The notes beneath the pieces were generated by a model, which ran no database searches, was not told the origin of the DNA, and saw only the letters and a program-made list of their open reading frames with translations. DNA of 9,183 bases from GCA-016699975 sp964515255. GTDB taxonomy: Bacteria > Patescibacteriota > Minisyncoccia > Moranbacterales > UBA1568. Position 1 is the first letter of the stretch. Each line of letters begins with the position of its first letter. Shown here one piece after another: positions 1 to 5,593 of the stretch. The stretch spans positions 1 to 9,183 of the forward strand of contig CAZETL010000037.1 of NCBI GenBank assembly GCA_964515255.1, written 5' to 3'. A program made the translations under genes and the position numbers.

Positions 1-947
1 TCAACCTCCTTTCTTTTGCATTGGAGAGTTTAGTTACAAAAGAATCTTCTATAGCGACGACTGTTCTTGACCACCATTCGAATTTTCTTCCATGGCTGAT
101 GCTTGCAAGGCGTTCCAATGCCTCGTTTCGAACGCTCCCTATCTCAGAAGATGGTGAGATGCAAGTCGAGTCTCTCCAGAAAACAATTGACCGATCAACA
201 AAGATTGTCGCTTTCCCTCATGTTTCAAATGTTACCGGAGCCATCGCGCCAGTAGCAGAAATAGCCAAAGAAATCAGAAGATTATCACCAAGCGCTATCA
301 TCGTGCTCGATGCCGCACAATCAGCCGCACATTTTGCTCTCGATGTTCGAGAACTTGGCGTCGATTTCATCGCTTTTTCAGGACACAAATGCTTTGGTCC
401 GAAAGGAATTGGGATACTCTGGGGACGAGAAAACCTCCTCGACACTCTTCCGGCATGGAAAACCGGCGGCGGCATGGTAGAGTTCGCAAGTGAAAATCTC
501 GCCACTTTCAGAAAATCTCCGGCTCGATTCGAAGCGGGAACTCCGAATATCGGGGGAGCAATAGCTCTCGGAACCGCCGTCGAATACATTCAATCGATCG
601 GAATGAAAAATATCCGACAGCACGAAGAAAAACTCACCCAGTACGCTGAAAATGCTCTCCTGGAAAATTTCAGGGATATAGACATATTCGGACCGAAACC
701 TGGTCGAGATCGGGGGCCGCTTATCTCATTCTCTTTGCCAAATATTCACCCACACGACATCGCAAGCTTTCTCGGGACAAACAATATTTGCGTGCGAGCT
801 GGAAGTCACTGCGCTCAACCGCTCCACGCTTCGATCAAGAAAAATGCTTCCGTCAGGATGAGTTTCTCGATATATAATCTGGAATCCGACATTGATCGGA
901 CCGTTTCGGCAATTGCCGAAGCAAGAGAAAAGTTTTCGAAGAAATAG
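1..947 (+). CDS. sufS: Cysteine desulfurase, SufS type (5' end cut off by window)
   Basis: A PLP enzyme that removes sulfur from L-cysteine, giving L-alanine and an enzyme persulfide for Fe-S cluster assembly. The frame is open through position 1, where it reads ..NLLSFALESL.., so the true start lies upstream; the TTG at 21 is an internal codon. About 314 codons are visible against roughly 400 in the family, so the N-terminal 90-100 residues are missing. Numbering from the TTG at 21, the family marks are DHHSN (17-21), DAAQSAAH (97-104) with the PLP-contacting Asp97, SGHK with the Schiff-base Lys123, RFEAGTP (169-175), and the active-site loop VRAGSHCAQP with catalytic Cys264. The loop is short, of the group II (SufS/CsdA) kind, not the IscS/NifS kind. 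All key residues are present. It stops 24 bp before the convergent kinase gene, so it belongs to a different transcription unit from the pilus genes. A SufU/NifU partner, if any, must lie outside. Confidence 0.93.
   Translation, partial: NLLSFALESLVTKESSIATTVLDHHSNFLPWLMLARRSNASFRTLPISEDGEMQVESLQKTIDRSTKIVAFPHVSNVTGAIAPVAEIAKEIRRLSPSAIIVLDAAQSAAHFALDVRELGVDFIAFSGHKCFGPKGIGILWGRENLLDTLPAWKTGGGMVEFASENLATFRKSPARFEAGTPNIGGAIALGTAVEYIQSIGMKNIRQHEEKLTQYAENALLENFRDIDIFGPKPGRDRGPLISFSLPNIHPHDIASFLGTNNICVRAGSHCAQPLHASIKKNASVRMSFSIYNLESDIDRTVSAIAEAREKFSKK
905..920. repeat. Perfect 16-bp palindrome near the sufS 3' end
   Basis: TTCGGCAATTGCCGAA reads the same on both strands. It lies inside the sufS coding frame (encoding part of VSAIAEA), about 27 bp before the stop and about 50 bp from the convergent kinase stop. 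As RNA it could fold as a 6-bp stem with an AAUU loop on either strand. No clear T-tract follows on either side, so it is not called a terminator. It may be a coincidence of codon choice. Confidence 0.5.
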
Positions 948-971
948 GAACTTGAAAATGCCTAAAGAAGA

Positions 972-3509
972 TCAGGAAAGACTTTCTGTTCCTTCTTTCC
1001 GTTTCATTCCGTCCAATGGGATGGAAACATAGAAAGTCGTCCCCTTGTTTTCAACTGATTCGAACCATGTATCGCCGTTTGACTGCCGGGCGATAGATCG
1101 GACAACATAGAGGCCAAGACCCGTTCCTTCCGTATCTTTCTCCCGTACATTATCCGCTCGAAACAACTTGGTGAATACATTCCTCTGCTGGGATTCCGGA
1201 ATGCCATAGCCGGTATCTGAAACTTTGATGCAGAGAGCATCGCTCAGTTGGCCCCTCCCTCCAATAGTTTCCCCGCGCTTCGTGAGGAGAACCGCTACAC
1301 TAACGGAACCATTTTCCGGGGTATACTTTACCGAATTCGAGATAAGATTCTGGAAAATCATTCGAATTAATTTCGGATCGAATTGCATCTCAGGGAGATT
1401 TTCCGGGTATTCTTCGGAAAATTTCAGGTGTTTTTTCTCGATATCGAATTGCAACTCTTTTACCACTGTCCGGGAAATACTGACGACATCCGTTAGCTCC
1501 GGATCAACCGTAAATGTCCCGAGATCGATGCGCGAGACGTTCAAAAGAGCATTGACGAGATCCACCATTCGCTGATTGCTTGCGTAAATCTCACTCGTAT
1601 ATTGCTTCTGCTCCTCATTCATCAAACCGGCATCTCCGGAAAGAAGCATCTCGGCATACCAGTTAATAGCCGAGAGCGGTGTCCGAAGCTGGTGTGATGC
1701 CAAGGAAACAAACTCCGTCTTCGCCTTGTCAATTTGTTTGAAACTCGTTATATCTTCCTCGGTTGCGACGAATCCAAATGTTCGTCCATCCTTTATAAGA
1801 GGAGTAATATGGCCAAGTGCCACATACAATTCCCCATTCCGACGCCGATTCAACACTTCAACAGAAACACCCCTATGTCCATCTCCTTTCCAGATACCCC
1901 TGGCAACCTTCGGATCCATGAGGCCGCCCCAAAGCCGAGGAGTTTGTCGGCGCATTTCACGAAACGAATAGCCTGTCAGCCGTTCTGCTGCGCGATTTGC
2001 GTAAAGAATTTGCCCGTTTCGATCCGTTAGTATGACATGATTGCTCGTCTGTTCGGAAATTTGCACAAATATTTCATTCAATCGAGACGTCCGTTCCCTT
2101 GAATCAACGAGTTTTTCCCGAATACGAATGCTTTGTTCGAGATCCCGCTCATACATTTCTTGCCGCCTCGAAAATACTTGCACAACAAGGAGAATAAGAA
2201 TCGCCGCAAGCGGATATTGTTCGGAATTTTCCAACTTTGGCGTATCCCAAATCCATAAGGAAATATCGAGACGGGAGACAAGGTTAATAATTTCCCAGAT
2301 GCCAATGAAAAAGAAACTCCAAATGAGCGACGAGTAGGCATTAACAAAAACAATGGAAATAACCGGAAATACCAATCTCCACGCCCTTGCACCTTCAGAG
2401 AAGTGCGGATCAAGCCGAGACAAAAGCAGCAGAGAAAAAATAAGAGCAACACTCGCCTGATCTACACGTTTCCCTGCCAAATGAAGAACAAATATAAGGA
2501 GAAGAGCAGCTGAAATAGTCGAGTAGATCATGAGGCTCTCCCCATGAGAAAAATACTCGATAGCCAATAAGACAAGAGAAAACAGGATACTGAGCGCAAT
2601 GAAACAGCCCTTCATGAAGAAATTCATTTTCTTTCGAAGATTTTCCATCTTTTTCTGGAGAGTAGCCCGTTCCTCGCGCGATTCCTCAGTATCGGCAAGT
2701 TCTCTTGAGACAGAAACGCGTCCCGTATCGTCGATGGCATCGAATATTTTCCGAATTTCAATATCCGAAGACCTGAGCGGATACGACATTTCAAATCGAG
2801 CTCGGCCATCCGATACACCGGATTGACTCAGCATTTCATCAACTGTATCGATAAATCCCTGTGGACCGGAGACGAACACCGGACGATCTTCTCGATCCCT
2901 CCCTCGACTGCGGGCAATATCCGTTATTTTCTCCAACTTTGGCGACCCAGAAATGATTTCAACAGAGACATTGGCTTTCTCTTTCGCTATTCGATTGAGT
3001 TCCTCGAGAACATGGATTGGCCGCTGTTCATCAACAAAGAGAAAAAGAGAGAACTCCCCCGGAAGATCTGATCTCAATGCGGAAAGAAAGGGCGTAACGC
3101 CGACACCGCCGGCGATCATGATAGAACCCTCCTTCGGCGGAATAAACGCCGAACCCATGGGACCAACGATAAAAACTTGATCCCCGACATTGAGCCGGCT
3201 TACCGCCTGCACATAATCGCTTCCAGTAAGCCGAATGATGAGCTCGATCGTCTCGGCGTTAGGAGAAGACGCTATCGAGTAAGCGCGGCGATCAACGACG
3301 CCGAGACGAGCATTCAAACTCGGCAAAATGAGCCAGACATACTGACCCGGTTCGAACACAAAAAACCGCGGTTTCTCCAATTCAATCCGGAAGACATCCG
3401 GGGTCACCCGGTCCATCACTACTACGGATGTTCGAAACCGGGGCTCCCGGTCGATGTCGGGAATCGGCGTCATCACAACTTCCGTTCCAGCGCGACTCTG
3501 GTTCTCCAT
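972..3509 (-). CDS. Membrane histidine kinase with N-terminal ferredoxin reductase-like flavin/NAD domain and PAS
   Basis: A probable redox- or flavin-responsive sensor kinase of 845 residues. Order of parts: FNR-like module about 22-232, with FAD motif RAYS (75-78), GPMGSAF (116-122), the NAD-binding AGGVGVTP (133-140) and VSGPQG (213-218), which has Ser where many relatives have the Cys of CGP; a charged, coiled-coil-like linker about 270-297; about six membrane segments near 301-320, 327-345, 352-366, 379-394, 395-412 and 432-447; PAS about 480-590; HisKA with SHQLRTPL and phospho-acceptor His606; HATPase with N box NLISNSVKYT (721-730), G1 DTGYGIP (765-771), F box near 779-783 and G2 GTGLGL (795-800). 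An even number of membrane passes keeps both the FNR and kinase ends in the cytosol. The start lies 15 nt after the pilin stop without a Shine-Dalgarno; the ATG at 3473 (residue 13) has GGAAG 5 nt upstream and may be the real start. All kinase residues look intact. The signal and the response regulator are unknown. Confidence 0.9.
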   Translation of the reverse strand: MENQSRAGTEVVMTPIPDIDREPRFRTSVVVMDRVTPDVFRIELEKPRFFVFEPGQYVWLILPSLNARLGVVDRRAYSIASSPNAETIELIIRLTGSDYVQAVSRLNVGDQVFIVGPMGSAFIPPKEGSIMIAGGVGVTPFLSALRSDLPGEFSLFLFVDEQRPIHVLEELNRIAKEKANVSVEIISGSPKLEKITDIARSRGRDREDRPVFVSGPQGFIDTVDEMLSQSGVSDGRARFEMSYPLRSSDIEIRKIFDAIDDTGRVSVSRELADTEESREERATLQKKMENLRKKMNFFMKGCFIALSILFSLVLLAIEYFSHGESLMIYSTISAALLLIFVLHLAGKRVDQASVALIFSLLLLSRLDPHFSEGARAWRLVFPVISIVFVNAYSSLIWSFFFIGIWEIINLVSRLDISLWIWDTPKLENSEQYPLAAILILLVVQVFSRRQEMYERDLEQSIRIREKLVDSRERTSRLNEIFVQISEQTSNHVILTDRNGQILYANRAAERLTGYSFREMRRQTPRLWGGLMDPKVARGIWKGDGHRGVSVEVLNRRRNGELYVALGHITPLIKDGRTFGFVATEEDITSFKQIDKAKTEFVSLASHQLRTPLSAINWYAEMLLSGDAGLMNEEQKQYTSEIYASNQRMVDLVNALLNVSRIDLGTFTVDPELTDVVSISRTVVKELQFDIEKKHLKFSEEYPENLPEMQFDPKLIRMIFQNLISNSVKYTPENGSVSVAVLLTKRGETIGGRGQLSDALCIKVSDTGYGIPESQQRNVFTKLFRADNVREKDTEGTGLGLYVVRSIARQSNGDTWFESVENKGTTFYVSIPLDGMKRKEGTESLS
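3479..3483 (-). promoter_or_regulatory. Possible ribosome binding site for an internal start of the kinase
   Basis: GGAAG on the minus strand lies 5 nt before an in-frame ATG (3473-3471), residue 13 of the longest kinase frame. The upstream ATG at 3509 has the pyrimidine-rich TTCCTCT in front of it and no purine-rich site. Starting at 3473 removes 12 residues that are not part of the flavin domain. Because most starts in this window lack such a site, it is only a weak argument. Confidence 0.3.
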
Positions 3510-3524
3510 AGAGGAACGACTCTG

Positions 3525-3983
3525 TTATCGAGTCACGCTAATCGTTGCGCCGTCCTCAGCATCTGGAGCAACGACTGTGATGCGACCATTTGCGCTCTTC
3601 TTAATCTCATAGCCGGCGCCATTCGTCGAACTTCCCGTCGGATCGTACGGAACGGACACGATATACTTCTCGCTTGCCGTAAGGACGCCGAGGTCAATAA
3701 GGCCCGTGCATGTTCCACCCGTCTTGCATATTTCCGTCTGCGTCGTCGTGATGGATGCCGGTATCGTCCCGTTGTTGTCGAGCGCATACTGATACACGGC
3801 ATTGAGAATCGTATTTACGTCGACTCGACGCTGGGAGTTCCTCGTCTCAGCAAGCTGTTTCGACGGATTGATGGCGAGGATGACAATGCCGGCGAGGATG
3901 CCGATTGCCGCGACGACCAAGAGAATTTCGAGAAGCGTAAAGCCTGATTGACTCTTCCTCGGGAGAAAATGCCTCATACTCAT
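3525..3983 (-). CDS. Type IV prepilin, major-pilin type (copy 1 of a tandem pair)
   Basis: A 152-residue class III prepilin, probably a fibre subunit. The leader is basic (MSMRHFLPRKSQSG), with predicted prepilin peptidase cleavage between Gly14 and Phe15, and the conserved Glu at mature position 5 (Glu19). One hydrophobic helix follows (about 15-38), then an amphipathic helix about 40-70 (SKQLAETRNSQRR..). The globular part is short; Cys86 and Cys92 in CKTGGTC could close a tight disulfide loop, and the end is rich in small polar residues and beta-like. It is nearly identical to the gene directly upstream; differences lie in the leader and at residues 130-145 (SANGRI and AEDG). It starts 22 nt after copy 2 stops, with no Shine-Dalgarno, and the kinase follows after 15 nt. 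ATG at residue 3 is an alternative start. Abundance and the reason for keeping two copies cannot be told from sequence. Confidence 0.92.
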   Translation of the reverse strand: MSMRHFLPRKSQSGFTLLEILLVVAAIGILAGIVILAINPSKQLAETRNSQRRVDVNTILNAVYQYALDNNGTIPASITTTQTEICKTGGTCTGLIDLGVLTASEKYIVSVPYDPTGSSTNGAGYEIKKSANGRITVVAPDAEDGATISVTR

Positions 3984-4433
3984 AAACGAAAAGACAGGAA
4001 TATAATTATCGAGTCACGCTAATCGTTGCACTTTCTTCTGCGTCTGGAGCAACGACTGTAACGCGGTTATTGCCGGTTTTCTTAATCTCATAGCCGGCGC
4101 CATTTGTCGAACTTCCCGTCGGATCGTACGGGACGGACACGATATACTTCTCGCTTGCCGTAAGGACGCCGAGGTCAATAAGGCCCGTGCATGTTCCACC
4201 CGTCTTGCATATTTCCGTCTGCGTCGTCGTGATGGATGCCGGTATCGTCCCGTTGTTGTCGAGCGCATACTGATACACGGCATTGAGAATCGTATTTACG
4301 TCGACTCGACGCTGGGAGTTCCTCGTCTCAGCAAGCTGTTTCGACGGATTGATGGCGAGGATGACAATGCCGGCGAGGATGCCGATTGCCGCGACGACCA
4401 AGAGGATTTCAAGAAGCGTAAAGCCTGATTGAC
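3525..4433. repeat. Tandem direct repeat, 428-bp units (3525-3952 and 4006-4433) carrying the two pilin genes
   Basis: The units align without gaps at an offset of 481 bp. By eye there are about 19 mismatches: 17 within 3549-3651 and two at 3924 and 3930. Between them, 3652-3923 matches 4133-4404 perfectly, 272 bp including every third codon position. The first 24 bp (the pilin 3' ends) are also identical. Identity ends sharply in the leader-coding part at 3953/4434, and the 22-bp spacer is unrelated to the sequence upstream of copy 2. Confidence 0.93.
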
Positions 4434-4458
4434 CTCTCGTGATATAACTCTGCTTCAT
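4006..4458 (-). CDS. Type IV prepilin, major-pilin type (copy 2 of a tandem pair)
   Basis: A 150-residue class III prepilin. The leader is MKQSYITRGQSG, with predicted cleavage Gly12/Phe13 and Glu5 of the mature protein at Glu17. From the cleavage site to GAGYEIKK the protein is identical to copy 1, including the Cys84/Cys90 loop; it then differs (TGNNRV, AEES) before the shared end ATISVTR. It is the first gene after a 156-bp AT-rich gap, so it is the better candidate for a promoter-proximal, highly expressed subunit, with copy 1 behind it by read-through. The bases before the ATG are AT-rich (AAATAAAAAACGTT), without a Shine-Dalgarno. The two products could co-assemble, or one could be an alternative subunit with a slightly different exposed surface. 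Confidence 0.92.
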   Translation of the reverse strand: MKQSYITRGQSGFTLLEILLVVAAIGILAGIVILAINPSKQLAETRNSQRRVDVNTILNAVYQYALDNNGTIPASITTTQTEICKTGGTCTGLIDLGVLTASEKYIVSVPYDPTGSSTNGAGYEIKKTGNNRVTVVAPDAEESATISVTR

Positions 4459-4532
4459 AACGTTTTTTATTTAAAACTCAGTAAAAACTTACTAAAATCT
4501 ATTCATAGAATCCGGCGCTCGATTACGAAGTA

Positions 4533-4543
4533 TTCACAGTGAA
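4533..4543. repeat. Short inverted repeat in the pilin leader region
   Basis: TTCAC-A-GTGAA, two 5-bp arms around one base, lies about 7-17 bp downstream of the transcript start implied by the candidate -10 box. The position would suit an operator, but an 11-bp repeat can easily occur by chance. Confidence 0.25.
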
Positions 4544-4556
4544 CATACCGAAGGCA

Positions 4557-4562
4557 ATTATA
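4557..4562 (-). promoter_or_regulatory. Candidate -10 box upstream of the pilin pair
   Basis: The 156 bp between the PilX-like gene and pilin copy 2 (4459-4614) contains no gene. On the minus strand it holds a perfect TATAAT, which would place a transcript start near 4550 and a leader of about 90 nt before the pilin ATG. No good -35 box stands 16-19 nt upstream (the region reads roughly CCGGTAGAA), and there is no TG extension. It is the only sizeable non-coding gap in the minus-strand series, so a separate promoter for the abundant subunit is plausible but unproven. Confidence 0.35.
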
Positions 4563-4614
4563 TAGTCGTGTATTAACTTTTCTACCGGAAACTTCGCGGC
4601 ATCAAAAACTAGAT

Positions 4615-5019
4615 CTAATCTTCCTGCCAAGAACCAACGACAATAAGAGGAGTGATAGCCGTTATCGAAACCGTTGCTTTCCGAACAACAGTACCGACTG
4701 TTCCTGAAACCGTGACAGTTCGGTTTTGTCCGCCGCCATTTGCGACGGCGTATGAGCACGATCCAAGTCCAATCGAAAGTCCTCCCGAACCAGTAAACGG
4801 CGTGGATGCCCGAATCTGCTCAAGCGCCTCCTCGGCACATGCATCCGAAAGCGACTTTGCTTGACGGAGTTGTTCTTCAGAAAAAGCTGTTTTCGAAATC
4901 GAAAGTCCGAGAAGCAGCAATGAAACCGCAACAGAGATTCCTACCGCACTCGCAATCAGCACACTGATAAGCGTCGCGTATCCCGAAGATCTTCTCTGAT
5001 TGTAACACAAGTATCTCAT
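4615..5019 (-). CDS. PilX/GspK-like minor pseudopilin without Glu5
   Basis: A 134-residue membrane-anchored protein in the pseudopilin series. The N-terminus MRYLCYNQRRSSG-YATLISVLI resembles a prepilin leader with cleavage after Gly13, followed by one hydrophobic helix (about 14-41), but mature position 5 is Ile, not Glu. Loss of Glu5 is known for GspK/PilX-type tip subunits. After the helix comes a charged stretch (SEEQLRQAKSLSDACAEEAL), then a beta-rich, Gly/Ser-rich part with GLGSCSYAV. Cys61 and Cys88 are the likely disulfide pair. I know similar small Ala/Cys-patterned pseudopilins from Parcubacteria pilus loci as hypothetical proteins. It starts 28 nt after the PilW-like gene and is followed by the promoter gap. 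A role at the fibre tip or in priming is inferred from the family; there is no direct evidence in the sequence. Confidence 0.75.
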   Translation of the reverse strand: MRYLCYNQRRSSGYATLISVLIASAVGISVAVSLLLLGLSISKTAFSEEQLRQAKSLSDACAEEALEQIRASTPFTGSGGLSIGLGSCSYAVANGGGQNRTVTVSGTVGTVVRKATVSITAITPLIVVGSWQED

Positions 5020-5047
5020 AAAACAGCATCAAAACTTCCGCGCGCTA

Positions 5048-5581
5048 TCAAGGTTGCTTCCGAGTTGCAGAAAAGGTAAACGTTCTGGAAACATCAAATT
5101 CATTTCGTCCGCTCGGGTTATTATATGTGATGGTAAAACTCACTCGAACTGTGCCAGGCGTCCCCGATCGGGAAAGGTTCGAAATGCTCAAGCCAGATAC
5201 TGCCACGCGAGAATTCGTGAGAGACACGGCTGCGCCCGCCCCTTCCGTGACACGTAACGCGCCGCTTGCGACACTGAATACCGTGGGCGAGGTCGCCCCG
5301 GAAACAGTCGTCACCGAGAGCGAAGAGCCTGTCGTTCCGATAGAAGGAGCGCTTATTCCTGTCGAATTTCTAACAGTCTGGCCCATGAGATCGGCAAGGA
5401 ATACTCCCTGCCCCTCAACCTCGCTCAAAGCAGCATTCTTCACCCTCGCCTCAAGCGTAAGAGAAAGGAAGATCGACGCCGAGAGAAGCACCGTGGAAGC
5501 GATCCCGATATAGAGAAGCAACTCCAGAATAGTAAATCCAGCCCCATACTGCCCTATCGAGTTTTTCGACGGAACATCCAT
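5048..5581 (-). CDS. PilW/GspJ-like minor pseudopilin
   Basis: A 177-residue prepilin. Leader MDVPSKNSIGQYGAG with predicted cleavage Gly15/Phe16, followed by FTILELLLYIGI with Glu20 at mature position 5. The LLLYIGIA pattern is typical of GspJ/PilW-type pseudopilins. The helix runs to about 45; the rest is Ser/Thr/Gly/Val-rich and predicted beta, ending in alternating strands (VRVSFTITYNN, FDVSRTFTFS). There are no cysteines. It begins 12 nt after the propeller-pilin stop, with TTTTATTT directly before ATG and no Shine-Dalgarno. In classical systems this subunit joins the tip complex with GspI/PilV and GspK/PilX, which is exactly the set of neighbours here. Confidence 0.85.
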   Translation of the reverse strand: MDVPSKNSIGQYGAGFTILELLLYIGIASTVLLSASIFLSLTLEARVKNAALSEVEGQGVFLADLMGQTVRNSTGISAPSIGTTGSSLSVTTVSGATSPTVFSVASGALRVTEGAGAAVSLTNSRVAVSGLSISNLSRSGTPGTVRVSFTITYNNPSGRNEFDVSRTFTFSATRKQP

Positions 5582-5593
5582 AAATAAAACTGA

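Noticed and set aside
905..971. Intrinsic terminator between sufS and the kinase gene
   Set aside because: The palindrome at 905-920 has no following T-run on either strand, and the 24-bp gap itself shows no stem.
3177..3947. 256-codon open frame on the + strand across the kinase start and pilin copy 1
   Set aside because: It is antisense to two strongly supported genes, its translation is Arg/Ser-rich low-quality sequence with no recognisable domain, and it crosses unrelated genes.
4523..4759. 78-codon minus-strand frame covering the gap before the pilins
   Set aside because: It overlaps the PilX-like gene in another frame, has no pseudopilin features, and gives no recognisable protein.
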